Assembly (NCBI RefSeq): GCF_009733815.1
Contig: NZ_WNXY01000004.1
Span: 1-64,000, forward strand
From: Pseudactinotalea suaedae
GTDB taxonomy: Bacteria > Actinomycetota > Actinomycetes > Actinomycetales > Beutenbergiaceae
Reading direction: 5' to 3'
DNA length: 64,000 bases
Shown: piece by piece, positions 8,148 through 16,597 of the stretch
How positions within the stretch are numbered: the stretch's first letter is position 1
How the letters are laid out: every line of letters starts with the position of its first letter
Position numbers and translations under genes: made by a program
Notes under the pieces: generated by a model
Told to the model about the DNA's origin: nothing
The model's input: only the letters and a program-made list of their open reading frames with translations
The model's database searches: none

Positions 8148-9088
8148 CGGGTGTCCCCCGTCTCGTAGTAGACCCAGCTGCGGGCGTTGCGGAAGAGCAA
8201 CGCCGTGATCACCAGCACGATGACGAAGAGCACCCAGGCGAGCGCGCTCGCATACCCCATCTCGCTGTCGGTGAAGGCCTTCGTGTACAGGTAGTAGATG
8301 TAGAAGAGGGTGGCGTTGTTCGGCCCGCCGCTCGTCATGATGTAGGCCTGGTTGAACACCTGGAACGTGCCGATCACACCGGTCACGAGGTTGTAGAAGA
8401 TCACGGGCGTCATGAAGGGCAGCGTGACGTGCCGGAACTTGGACCAGGCGTTCCCGCCGTCGAGCGAGACCGCTTCGTACAGCTGTCGCGGCACGCCCTG
8501 CAGCCCGGCGAGGAAGATCACCATCGCGTTGCCGAAGCCCCAGGTGCTCATGATGATCAGCGAGGGGACGGCCGTCGACTCCGAGTAGATCCAGTTCGAC
8601 GTCGGCAACCCGACGGCCCGCAGCACCGAGTTGAAGAGACCGGAGTCCGGGTTGAAGATCCAGATCCACAGCACGGCGCTGGCCACGGCAGGGACCAGCG
8701 TGGGCAGGTAGTACACCGTCCGCCACAGCGACTGCAGCCGCCAGCCGGCATTGACCAGCAGCGCGACGACGAACCCGACGAGCAGCGCCAGCGGGACGGC
8801 CGCCAAGGTGTAGTAGGTGGTGACGCCCAGGGACTTCCAGAACAGCTTGTCCTGCGTGAGCGCCACGTAGTTGTCGACGCCGATGAAGCCGGGTGTGCCG
8901 CCGACCGTCCAGTCCGTCAGGCTGAGGAAGAAGGACGCGATCATCGGCCCGATGGTGAAGATGAGGAACCCGAGGATCGCCGGCATCGCGAACAGCACGC
9001 CCCAGCGGGCCTCGGACCGACCGGTGGTGGGTCGGCGACCCCGGCGGCGAGCGCCGGTCGGGGCCGCCGCGGTGCTGACGCCGCTCAC
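8144..9088 (-). CDS. Carbohydrate ABC transporter permease (MalF/UgpA type)
   Basis: A 314-residue permease with a basic N-terminus and about six membrane helices beginning near residue 32 (GVLFAMPAILGFLIFTIGPM split across the helix). The EAA motif is QLYEAVSLDGGNAWSKF. It forms the heterodimeric channel with the MalG-type protein. The GTG start overlaps the stop of the solute-binding protein gene (GTGA), and its stop overlaps the next permease start, so translation is coupled throughout. The genes GH127, binding protein and two permeases lie in one direction, which indicates uptake of an oligosaccharide containing L-arabinofuranose or a similar residue; that substrate is inferred from context. 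Confidence 0.92.
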   Translation of the reverse strand: MSGVSTAAAPTGARRRGRRPTTGRSEARWGVLFAMPAILGFLIFTIGPMIASFFLSLTDWTVGGTPGFIGVDNYVALTQDKLFWKSLGVTTYYTLAAVPLALLVGFVVALLVNAGWRLQSLWRTVYYLPTLVPAVASAVLWIWIFNPDSGLFNSVLRAVGLPTSNWIYSESTAVPSLIIMSTWGFGNAMVIFLAGLQGVPRQLYEAVSLDGGNAWSKFRHVTLPFMTPVIFYNLVTGVIGTFQVFNQAYIMTSGGPNNATLFYIYYLYTKAFTDSEMGYASALAWVLFVIVLVITALLFRNARSWVYYETGDTR

Positions 9089-10449
9089 ACCAACGGGTTG
9101 GGGTAGAAGCCCTGCAGCACCCCGTCGTTGAGCTCGGCGGCGATCTCGTCCATGACCGCCTGGACCTCCTCCTCACCGGTCTGCACGCGCTCCAGTGCCG
9201 GCGAGATGATCTTGTCGATCGCCTCGTAGTTCTTCATCGTCTCGGCGAAGTACCTCTTGGAGCTCGACATCGTGTAGTCCACGACGGCGGTCCGGTACTC
9301 CGGCGGGTGCACGTCGTTGTCGGTCCAGGTCGCGATCAGCTCCTCGTCCGTGTAGTACTTCTCCTCGACCGGCATCCAGAGGCCTTCACCGAACAGGCCC
9401 ACGACCGTCGGGTCGGACTGGTGCACGTACAGCGCGAGCGCCTCCTCGAGGTGCTCGGTCTCCGCCGAGATCCCGATCGCGCCGCCCATCGAGGCGGTCA
9501 TGGGAGTGCCGTAGCTGGGCAGCACCCCGATGCCGTAGTCGAACTCCGACTTGCTGATGTCCAGCAACGCCCACTGCCCGTCGATCGCCATCCCGAGCCG
9601 GTTCGAGGCCAGCTGCGCCGGGGTCGAGGGCGCGTTGTTGCCCAGCTGCGTGGGCGAGGGCGCGACCCTGTGCTCGTGCATGAGGTCCACGAGGTTCTGC
9701 AGCACCGCCACGGCCTCGGGGCTGTTGAGCTGGGTGGTGGTGCCCGAGGCGTCGACCACGTCGACGCCGTTGCTGAGCAGCAGGCCGTACCAGGCGGCCG
9801 ACCACATGTTCGCGAGGGTGCCGAACCGCGCGACCTGGGTGGGGTCGAAGCCGTCCTCGTCGGGGCGCCGACCGCTCTGGTCGACGGTCAGCCGGTAGGC
9901 GGCGTCGACGAAGTCGTCCCAGCTCCAGGCGTCAGCCCCCGTGACCGGCGGCAGGTCGACACCCGCCTCGGCGAAGGCGGCCTTGTTGGTGAACAGGCAC
10001 ATGATCTCCAGAGCCGCGGGGGTCCCGAAGGTCTGCGTCTCGGACCAGTAGTTGTAGGCCTCGGGCAGCCGGCCACCGATCCCCGGGTGGTCCTCGAAGT
10101 AGGGCGCCAGGTCGAGGAGCTTGCCCTGCTCGGCGAGCCGGTAGGCCATCCCGTTGGAGATGTAGGCGACGTCCGGCATCCTGTTGCTCGCGACCAGCGC
10201 GTTGAGCTTGGTGTCGTAGTCGTCGGGCGTGTACAGCGGCTCGATCGTGAGCTCGCCGTCGAGTGTGTCCTCGAACGAGGTCAGCATGCCCTCGACGGCC
10301 TCCTGCTCCGCCGTCGAACCCCAGAACATGTACTGCAGCTGGGGTCCGGCCGAGCTGCAGGCGATCAGGGAGCCGCCGACGGCGGTCCCGAGAGCGGCGG
10401 CTCCGCCGAGGCGGAAGACGTCGCGGCGGTTGAGGATGAGCGGCTTCAT
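9085..10449 (-). CDS. Extracellular sugar-binding lipoprotein of ABC transporter
   Basis: A 454-residue solute-binding protein. The N-terminus has a twin-arginine pair (NRRDVFRLGG) followed by a hydrophobic stretch and the lipobox-like LIAC with cysteine at about residue 31, so it may be a Tat-exported lipoprotein. The body has family-1 binding-protein features such as MFWGSTAEQEAVEGML and repeated Trp residues expected for sugar stacking. AAGGAG lies seven bases before the ATG. The 136-bp gap to the upstream GH127 gene shows no other gene. It should capture the oligosaccharide and deliver it to the two coupled permeases. Confidence 0.9.
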   Translation of the reverse strand: MKPLILNRRDVFRLGGAAALGTAVGGSLIACSSAGPQLQYMFWGSTAEQEAVEGMLTSFEDTLDGELTIEPLYTPDDYDTKLNALVASNRMPDVAYISNGMAYRLAEQGKLLDLAPYFEDHPGIGGRLPEAYNYWSETQTFGTPAALEIMCLFTNKAAFAEAGVDLPPVTGADAWSWDDFVDAAYRLTVDQSGRRPDEDGFDPTQVARFGTLANMWSAAWYGLLLSNGVDVVDASGTTTQLNSPEAVAVLQNLVDLMHEHRVAPSPTQLGNNAPSTPAQLASNRLGMAIDGQWALLDISKSEFDYGIGVLPSYGTPMTASMGGAIGISAETEHLEEALALYVHQSDPTVVGLFGEGLWMPVEEKYYTDEELIATWTDNDVHPPEYRTAVVDYTMSSSKRYFAETMKNYEAIDKIISPALERVQTGEEEVQAVMDEIAAELNDGVLQGFYPNPLV

Positions 10450-10585
10450 TGTCGGACTCCTTGCAGTGGATGTGTGCGGCCATGGCTGGCAGCAGTCATG
10501 AGTGGGTGCAGCCGTGCGTGGGTACGGCGGATCGACGAGCCGGCAGGTGCCGGTTCGTGGGTGGTGGTGCGTGCGTGTTCTGCGC

Positions 10586-12484
10586 TCAGCCGTCCATCGG
10601 CAGCCAGACCTTCATCGGTCCGATGTCACGGTTGGCCCACATGAAGTACGGGATCGCGACGACCCGGCCGGCATCGCCGTCGGGAAGGTTGCGCGCGGGC
10701 GCGGTCACGACCGGGATCCCTCCGAACAGGTCGCCGCGCCACTGCTCGGTCAGCTCCGTGGAGGTCAGTGCGGCGTCGTCGACCGCGACGCCCTCCTGGT
10801 CGAGGTGCTCGATCGCGTAGACCAGCGGCCCACGCTCGATCGCGACGGCGCCGCGCACGGCGTCCACCCGGTGGTGGCCGCGCGTCAGGCGGGGGGCCAT
10901 GGGGAGCACCAGCCGGACGACGTCGCCCGGGCGCCACGTGCGCGTGATCCTGGCGTACTCGCCGGCGACGACGGCGACCGGCTCGCCCTCGACGTGCAGG
11001 GTCGCCTCGCGTGCCCAGCCGGGGATGCGCAGCGCCATCTCGCGGGAGGCGTCGGGTGCGGACTCGACGACGACCTCGATCTCGCCCTGCCACGGGTACT
11101 CGGTCCTGACCCGGACCGACAGCCCGCCACCGGTCACCTGTGCCGCGCCGTACTGCTGCAGCTGCAGCCCGTGCTCCGAGCTCGTCGCGAGGTAGTGGTG
11201 CCAGGAGGCCAGCGTCCGCATGAGGTTGGTGGGGCAGCACGAGCAGCCGAACCACTCCTGCCGACCGGCGGCACCCATCCGGTCGTCGTAGGCGATCGCA
11301 CCCTCGCGGACCTGGAGGGTGTTGACGTAGAAGTAGCGGTCGCCGTCGAGCGTCACACCCGAGAGCACCGCGTTGTAGAGCTGGCGCTCGATCAGGTCGG
11401 CGTACCTGGACTCGCCCGTGGCGAGCAGCAGCCGCCAGCTCCACTGGATGCTGGCGATCGCCGCGCAGGTCTCGCCGTAGCCGCGGTCGGTCGGCAGCTC
11501 GTAGGGATCGCCGAAGGCCTCACCCTCCCAGCGTGAGCCCAGGCTGCCGTTGACGTACATCTTCGCCTCGACCATGTTGTCCCACTGGCGGCGCAGGGTG
11601 TCGAAGAGCTCGGTGTCACCGGTCTCGATCGCCACGTCGGTGGCACCGGCGGCGAAGTACACCGCGCGCACCGCGTGCCCCTCGGGGTACACGGTCTCGC
11701 GCACCGGGATGCGGTCGCTGAAGTAGACCGACGTCCAGCCCTGCCAGGTGGGATCGGTGAGCGTCCCATGACCGCGCATCTCGACGAAGTAGGACGCGAG
11801 GTCCAGGTAGCGCGCCTCCCCGGTGACCCGGTACAGCTCGACGAGCGCCATCTCCACCAGCGGGTGGCCGCAGGTCTCGCGCCGCTTGTCGACGCCGAAG
11901 GTGTCGGCCAGGTGATCCGCGGCACGGCGCGCGACCGCGAGCAGGTCGGCCGATCCGGAGGTCCGGTAGCGCGCCACCGCCGCCTGGATCATCGTGGCCA
12001 TGTTGAAGATCTCGTGGTCGTAGGAGATCCACTCGTAGCGACCCCGCTTGCCCGCCGCCTGGTTGAAGGTCGAGAGGTAGCCGTCCTCCGCCTGCGCCGA
12101 GGCGACCAGCTCGATCCTCGAGTCCAACCACTGCCCGAGCCGGTGGTCGTCCGACCGGCCGTGCTCCCAGGCCGTGGCCTCGAGCCACTTGAACGCCTCA
12201 CCGTCCTCGAACACCGGGCCGTGATAGGGCCGGCCGACGTGGCGAGCGGCCGCGTTCTCGAAGTTCGTCCAGGCCTGCTGGCGCTCGAGGTGCTCGTGAC
12301 CGCGCACGATCGAGGTGCTGGCGTTCTCCTGCTGCAGCCGGGCGAGGAAACCCCCGGTCAGGCGCACGTCGCCGAAGCCCAGCGGGCTCAGCGTCGTGGT
12401 GGCGCGCGGCTGGACCGGCCCGCCGCCGGCGGGCTGCACCCGCTCGGCGGTGCGGGTCTGGACGTGGGTGTGGTGCTCGGACAC
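10586..12484 (-). CDS. GH127-type beta-L-arabinofuranosidase
   Basis: A 632-residue cytoplasmic glycosidase of the GH127/DUF1680 family. After an N-terminal tail of about 30 residues comes LGFGDVRLTGGFLARLQQ, then the (alpha/alpha)6-barrel. The metal-thiolate site typical of the family is visible: Glu338 and Cys340 in GYGETCAAI, and the Cys416-Cys417 pair in GCSCCPTNLM, where one Cys of the pair is the nucleophile in characterised members. I chose GTG 12484 because GAGGAG sits just upstream; a longer in-frame extension would run antisense through the lacI gene. It probably hydrolyses sugars brought in by the downstream transporter, and the divergent LacI protein probably represses it. Other GH127/GH146 specificities are possible. 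Confidence 0.9.
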   Translation of the reverse strand: MSEHHTHVQTRTAERVQPAGGGPVQPRATTTLSPLGFGDVRLTGGFLARLQQENASTSIVRGHEHLERQQAWTNFENAAARHVGRPYHGPVFEDGEAFKWLEATAWEHGRSDDHRLGQWLDSRIELVASAQAEDGYLSTFNQAAGKRGRYEWISYDHEIFNMATMIQAAVARYRTSGSADLLAVARRAADHLADTFGVDKRRETCGHPLVEMALVELYRVTGEARYLDLASYFVEMRGHGTLTDPTWQGWTSVYFSDRIPVRETVYPEGHAVRAVYFAAGATDVAIETGDTELFDTLRRQWDNMVEAKMYVNGSLGSRWEGEAFGDPYELPTDRGYGETCAAIASIQWSWRLLLATGESRYADLIERQLYNAVLSGVTLDGDRYFYVNTLQVREGAIAYDDRMGAAGRQEWFGCSCCPTNLMRTLASWHHYLATSSEHGLQLQQYGAAQVTGGGLSVRVRTEYPWQGEIEVVVESAPDASREMALRIPGWAREATLHVEGEPVAVVAGEYARITRTWRPGDVVRLVLPMAPRLTRGHHRVDAVRGAVAIERGPLVYAIEHLDQEGVAVDDAALTSTELTEQWRGDLFGGIPVVTAPARNLPDGDAGRVVAIPYFMWANRDIGPMKVWLPMDG

Positions 12485-12584
12485 GAGGCTCCTCGGTGAC
12501 GCGGATCGTGCGGCGTTGAACGTGTTGTCTCCGGGCTCAGCCGAGCGACGTCGGCCATCGTGGCACGACCACCGCACGTTGTGC

Positions 12585-12604
12585 AACATGTTTCCGTTGT
12601 TTCC
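12585..12604. promoter_or_regulatory. Operator-like hexamer repeats upstream of GH127 operon
   Basis: Within the 216-bp divergent gap the hexamer GTTTCC occurs at 12590-12595 and 12599-12604, next to the palindrome AACATGTT at 12585-12592. The same hexamer forms half of the palindrome near the lacI start at 12675. The shared hexamer suggests multiple binding sites for the divergent LacI protein; this is inferred from the repeats. Confidence 0.4.
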
Positions 12605-12670
12605 TAGATCCGTACCCGCCTCGGTCCACCCGGCTCTGCTCGATGTCGTCTCGCAGCCGCTGTCGCCCGC

Positions 12671-12686
12671 TAGAGTTTCCGGAAAC
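12671..12686 (+). promoter_or_regulatory. -10 box and overlapping LacI operator candidate
   Basis: TAGAGT at 12671-12676 fits a -10 box for the second lacI gene, and GTTTCCGGAAAC at 12675-12686 is a perfect 12-bp palindrome overlapping its end and the probable transcription start. The RBS-like GAGGGGG follows before GTG 12701. The arrangement indicates autorepression by the encoded LacI protein. Confidence 0.5.
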
Positions 12687-12700
12687 GAGAGGGGGCTCCG

Positions 12701-13717
12701 GTGAGCGACGGGCAACGGCGCACGACCATCCGCGATGTCGCCGCGCGCGCGGGGGTCTCCCCCGGCACGGTGTCGAAGGCGCTGAACGGCACGGGCCAGA
12801 TCAGCGCCCAGACCCGCCAGCGGATCCTCGCTGCCGCGGCCGAGACCGGGTTCCGACCCAACGAGCTCGCACGCAGCGTGTTCGAGCGCCGCAGCTACAC
12901 CGTCGGCATGATCACCACCGACAGCTTCGAGCGCTTCAGCGTGCCGGTCATGCTCGGCGCCGAGGACGCGCTCGGCGCCGGTCGGATCTCGGTGTTCCTG
13001 TGCGACAGCCGCGACGACCCGATCCGCGAGAAGCACTACATCGACGTCCTGCAGGGACGCCGCGTCGACGGCTTCATCGTCACCGGCCGCAGCTCGAACA
13101 TCCGGCAGCCCCTCGCGGTGGAGCCGGGGACGCCGGTCGTCTACGCCCTCACGCCCTCCGCCAACCCCCAGGACTGCTCGATCGTGGTCGACGACGTCGC
13201 GGTGGGTCGCATCGCCGGCGAGCACTTCCTGCGGATGGGCCGCACGCGGGTCGCCCACATCACCGGGCCGGAGCGGTTCGACGCCGCGCAGCAGCGCCTC
13301 GCGGGCCTGCAGCAGGCGCTCGCCGCGGGCGGGACCGAGCTGGTCGCGCCGCCCTACTTCGGCGGCTGGGCCGAGGACTGGGGCCGGCAGGCCACACAGA
13401 TGCTGCTGCGGGCGCACCCGGACGTCGACGCGATCTCCTGCGGCAGCGACCTGCTGGCGCGCGGGGTCACCGACAGCCTGCGCGAGCTGGGCAAGCACGT
13501 ACCCCGCGACGTCGCCGTCATCGGCACCGACAACTGGGAGATCATCGCCACCGGGGCACGACCGCCGCTGACCACGGTGGACACCGCGCTGACCGAGGTG
13601 GGCAGGATCGCCGCCGAGCGGCTGCTCGACGCCATCGCGGGGCGGCCGCACTCGGGCATCGAGCACGTGCCCCCGCGGCTCGTGCTGCGCGCCTCGACCG
13701 ACGACTCAGCGAGCTGA
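12701..13717 (+). CDS. LacI-family transcriptional regulator (GH127 locus)
   Basis: A 338-residue LacI/GalR protein. The HTH occupies residues 9-30 (TIRDVAARAGVSPGTVSKAL) followed by a hinge and a sugar-binding domain with typical family sequences (VGMITTDSFERFSVPVM; VAVIGTDNWEIIATG). It is transcribed divergently from the GH127-transporter operon across a 216-bp gap containing repeated GTTTCC hexamers, so it most likely represses that operon in the absence of sugar. The GTG start has a GAGGGGG Shine-Dalgarno eight bases upstream. It is not close in sequence to the other LacI here; each serves its own locus. Effector unknown. Confidence 0.9.
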   Translation: MSDGQRRTTIRDVAARAGVSPGTVSKALNGTGQISAQTRQRILAAAAETGFRPNELARSVFERRSYTVGMITTDSFERFSVPVMLGAEDALGAGRISVFLCDSRDDPIREKHYIDVLQGRRVDGFIVTGRSSNIRQPLAVEPGTPVVYALTPSANPQDCSIVVDDVAVGRIAGEHFLRMGRTRVAHITGPERFDAAQQRLAGLQQALAAGGTELVAPPYFGGWAEDWGRQATQMLLRAHPDVDAISCGSDLLARGVTDSLRELGKHVPRDVAVIGTDNWEIIATGARPPLTTVDTALTEVGRIAAERLLDAIAGRPHSGIEHVPPRLVLRASTDDSAS

Positions 13718-13751
13718 CGCCGCGACCTCCGGGGAGCTGACCTCCGCCGGC

Positions 13752-14495
13752 TCAGACCCGGCGAGGGCTCTGGACCTGTCCCAGTGCCACAGCCGTCTCG
13801 CCGGAGGCGGCGGCCGCCTCCCGCAGCTGGTCGCTGCGCGAGGCGTGGCGGAACCAGCGCTCGGCACGCGGGTCGCCCTGGTCCCCGGGACCCCACGGGA
13901 GCCGCTCGGGCGCCGGAGGCAGGTCCCGGTTGAACCACAGCACCTCGGCCAGCTCGGTCCGCCCCCACGGGGCGTGCTGCAACCGCACCCGCTCGGGCGC
14001 AGGCAGGTCCTCGGCGACGTCGCGCAGCCGCGAGATCTGGCCGTGCAGCTGCCACCACTTCGCGAGGAAGTACCCGTGCTGCAGCACGGCAGAGGCATCC
14101 GCGGAGCCCACGGGGCGGACCTCGCCCGAGAGCAGCATCGCGAGGATGTCCTCGGCGCTGCGCGCCCGCCGGAGGTAGGGAAGCACGACCGACTGGCACA
14201 GCTCCCGGAGCTGCTGCGGGTTCCAGCGCCCCGGCACGGCCGCACCCTGCGGGTGCACCTGGCTGCCGACGTCGAGCCGGAACGCCACCGTGCGGCCACC
14301 ATCGGGCAGCGGCAGGCTGGACTCGACCGTCAGCATGTCCGTGCGCCGTCCCCAGCGGGGGTAGGGCACGAGCGTGACGCGGTGACCGGTCTCGGGGTCG
14401 ACGAAGGTATCCTCCTGGCCGCGCTGGTCGAGCCGCTGGTATCCCAGCTCCTCGACCCGTGCGCCGAGCCAGGCGCGGACCTCGCGACCGGACAC
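13752..14495 (-). CDS. Protein of unknown function
   Basis: A 247-residue protein I do not recognise. It begins VSGREVRAWLGARVEELGYQ, has a beta-rich first half (VTLVPYPRWGRR, VAFRLDVGSQVHPQG) and a helical second half rich in Arg, Leu and Trp (AKWWQLHGQISRLRDVAEDL). No signal peptide, membrane segment or cysteine-based motif is visible, so it is probably cytoplasmic. The GTG start at 14495 is preceded by AAGGGGGT; the frame stays open upstream but that region overlaps the divergent SDR gene. It sits tail to tail with lacI and head to head with the SDR, so context gives no functional clue. Confidence 0.7.
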   Translation of the reverse strand: MSGREVRAWLGARVEELGYQRLDQRGQEDTFVDPETGHRVTLVPYPRWGRRTDMLTVESSLPLPDGGRTVAFRLDVGSQVHPQGAAVPGRWNPQQLRELCQSVVLPYLRRARSAEDILAMLLSGEVRPVGSADASAVLQHGYFLAKWWQLHGQISRLRDVAEDLPAPERVRLQHAPWGRTELAEVLWFNRDLPPAPERLPWGPGDQGDPRAERWFRHASRSDQLREAAAASGETAVALGQVQSPRRV

Positions 14496-14588
14496 GGGAC
14501 CCCCTTGTTGGTGAACGTCAGAAGTTGACGCTACAGGTTCTGACCCCGGCTTAGCCACTTCCGCCCGGGAAATCCTCCGGCGTGCCGC

Positions 14589-14594
14589 TACCGT
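14589..14594 (+). promoter_or_regulatory. -10 box for SDR gene
   Basis: TACCGT lies seven bases before the ATG at 14602, with no Shine-Dalgarno between them. This matches the leaderless arrangement seen at many other starts in the window. TTGACG at 14526 is too far away to be its -35 box. Confidence 0.4.
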
Positions 14595-14601
14595 GCCACT
14601 C

Positions 14602-15366
14602 ATGCGCATCACGCAGGACACCGTGGTCCTGATCACCGGTGGGGCCTCCGGGCTCGGTGCCGCGACCGCCACCAGGTTCCACGAGGACGGCGCCGCCGTG
14701 ATCGTGCTCGACCTCCCGGGCGCCGCCGGCGAGACGTTCGCCGCCTCGCTCGGCGAGCGCGCCACGTTCGTCCCCGCCGACGTCCGTGACGAGGACCAGG
14801 TGCGCGCCGCCGTCGAGCGGGCCGCCGGGCTGGGCGAGCTGCGGGTCGCCGTGACGTGCGCGGGTGTGGCGACGCCGGGCCGGCTGCTGGGCCGCGCGGG
14901 GGTGCTGCCGCTGGAGGACCTGCGCCGGGTCATCGACATCAACCTCGTCGGCACCGCCAACGTACTCCGGCTGGCCGCCCAGGCGATGGCCGGTCTCGAA
15001 CCGGTCGACGGCGAGCGCGGCGTCGTGGTCATGACCTCCTCGGTCGCGGCGTTCGACGGGCAGGTCGGGCAGGCCGCCTACGCGGCCTCCAAGGGAGGTG
15101 TCGCCGCGCTCACGCTGCCGGCGGCACGCGACCTCGCCCAGCATCTGATCCGGGTGGTCTCGATCGCACCCGGCACCTTCGCGACGCCGCTGCTGGCCGG
15201 GCTCCCCAGCGACGCGATGGCGGCCCTGGAGGCGCAGACACCGCACCCTGCGCGGCTCGGCAGGCCCGAGGAGTACGCCGCGCTGGCCGCGCACGTCGTC
15301 GAGAACCCGATGCTCAACGGCGAGACCATCCGCCTCGACGGGGCGCTGCGGATGCCGCCGCGCTGA
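14602..15366 (+). CDS. SDR oxidoreductase, HSD10 / 3-hydroxyacyl-CoA dehydrogenase-like
   Basis: A 254-residue short-chain dehydrogenase. The cofactor motif TGGASGLG is at residues 12-19, DLPG at the end of strand 2 carries the acidic residue expected for NAD preference, and the catalytic region reads TSSVAAFDG...YAASKGG. The overall pattern ([25 protein letters not shown]) matches the type-2 3-hydroxyacyl-CoA dehydrogenase (HSD10) branch, so fatty-acyl or branched-chain acyl substrates are likely. The ATG at 14602 is chosen over GTG 14593 because TACCGT is positioned as a -10 box. Gene stands alone between an unknown protein and the molybdopterin operon. Confidence 0.85.
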   Translation: MRITQDTVVLITGGASGLGAATATRFHEDGAAVIVLDLPGAAGETFAASLGERATFVPADVRDEDQVRAAVERAAGLGELRVAVTCAGVATPGRLLGRAGVLPLEDLRRVIDINLVGTANVLRLAAQAMAGLEPVDGERGVVVMTSSVAAFDGQVGQAAYAASKGGVAALTLPAARDLAQHLIRVVSIAPGTFATPLLAGLPSDAMAALEAQTPHPARLGRPEEYAALAAHVVENPMLNGETIRLDGALRMPPR

Positions 15367-15430
15367 GCCGCTGCCGGCTGCGTGCGCCGTCGGCGCCCGA
15401 CCCGGGGCACGCGTTCGCCGTGCCGTGGCT

Positions 15431-15436
15431 TAGCGT
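15431..15436 (+). promoter_or_regulatory. -10 box for the moeZ-moaD operon
   Basis: TAGCGT is followed by six bases and then GTG 15443. No Shine-Dalgarno fits between, so the operon mRNA is probably leaderless. The motif is seen; activity is inferred. Confidence 0.45.
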
Positions 15437-15442
15437 GAGCGT

Positions 15443-16597
15443 GTGGAACCGCTCGTGCCGCCCGGACCGCCGCTGACCCCGGAGCAGACGGAGACCTATG
15501 CGCGACACCTGCTGCTCCCGGCGCTCGGCGAGGTCGCGCAGCGGCGGTTGCTGGCGGCGCGCGTGTGCGTGGTCGGCGCCGGCGGGCTGGGCTCACCCGC
15601 GCTGCTCTACCTCGCGGCCGCGGGTGTGGGCACCCTCGGCATCATCGACGACGACGTCGTCGACCGCACCAACCTGCAGCGGCAGGTGCTCCACGGGGTC
15701 GACGACGTGGGGCGCAGCAAGCTCGACAGCGCGGCCGAGCGGCTGCGCGCCATCGACCCCGACCTGGTGATCGAGCCGCACCGCGAGCGCCTGACGGCGG
15801 ACAACGCGACCGCGATGCTCCGCGGGTACGACCTCGTGCTCGACGGCACCGACACCTTCGAGACCCGGTACGCCGTCTCCGACGCCTGCGCCGAGCTCGG
15901 CATCCCGCTCGTGTGGGCATCGGTCCTCGGCTTCGACGCCCAGATCTCGGTGTTCTGGGCGCGACCGGACCTCGCCGGCGGCGGCACGACCCTGCGCGAC
16001 CTGTTCCCCGACCCGCCCGCGCCCGGCTCGGTCCCCTCCTGCGCCGAGGCCGGGGTGCTGGGCTCGCTCACCGGCCAGGTCGGATCGACGATGGCGACCG
16101 AGGCGATCAAGCTGATCACCGGCATCGGCGAGCCGCTGCTCGGCAGGGTGCTCGTGCTCGACGCCCTGGCCCAGCGCTGGACCGAGGTGCCGCTCCGGCC
16201 GCGCGAGCGCCGCTCGACGCCCGTCCGCTCCGCGCCGGTCGAGGCGCCGGCTCGCGCGCCCGAGCGGTCCCCTGTGGCGGACGCCGTGGACATCGACCAG
16301 CTCCGGGCGGCGGTGGCGCAGGGCGAGCCGGTGACGCTCCTCGACGTCCGCGAGACCTTTGAGGTGGCCCACGGCGCGATCCCGGGCGCCCTCCACATCC
16401 CGCTCGCGCACGTGCTCACCGAGACCGGGCGGGAGGCGATCCCGCGCGATGCCGTCGTGGTCGCGTACTGCCAGGTCGGGCCGCGGGCCGAGCGCGCCGC
16501 CACGGCGCTGCGAGCCGCGGGCATCGATGCCCGCTGGCTGGTGGGCGGCTACCCCGCGTGGGTGGCCGCCGAGCACGAGAACGTGCGCACGTCATGA
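15443..16597 (+). CDS. moeZ: MoeB/MoeZ-type sulfur-carrier adenylyltransferase with rhodanese domain
   Basis: A 384-residue fusion. The E1-like adenylation domain (residues 10-260) has GAGGLGSPALLYLAAAGVG as nucleotide loop, DDDVVDRTNLQRQ, and VPSCAEAGVLG with the conserved cysteine. The C-terminal rhodanese domain (residues 285-380) has the active-site loop YCQVGPRA and ends in GGYPAW. It should activate the C-terminal glycine of MoaD with ATP and transfer sulfur to make the MoaD thiocarboxylate. The paired CXXC zinc site usual in MoeB/ThiF is missing: after WTEVPLRPR the chain runs straight into a Pro/Arg linker. First gene of the moeZ-moeA-moaC-mobA-DUF6457-moaD operon; its stop overlaps the moeA start. 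Confidence 0.9.
   Translation: MEPLVPPGPPLTPEQTETYARHLLLPALGEVAQRRLLAARVCVVGAGGLGSPALLYLAAAGVGTLGIIDDDVVDRTNLQRQVLHGVDDVGRSKLDSAAERLRAIDPDLVIEPHRERLTADNATAMLRGYDLVLDGTDTFETRYAVSDACAELGIPLVWASVLGFDAQISVFWARPDLAGGGTTLRDLFPDPPAPGSVPSCAEAGVLGSLTGQVGSTMATEAIKLITGIGEPLLGRVLVLDALAQRWTEVPLRPRERRSTPVRSAPVEAPARAPERSPVADAVDIDQLRAAVAQGEPVTLLDVRETFEVAHGAIPGALHIPLAHVLTETGREAIPRDAVVVAYCQVGPRAERAATALRAAGIDARWLVGGYPAWVAAEHENVRTS

Noticed and set aside
12485-13666. N-terminal extension of the GH127 gene in the same frame
   Set aside because: It is antisense to the lacI gene at 12701 and lacks sequence features; the GTG at 12484 with GAGGAG gives the family-length protein.
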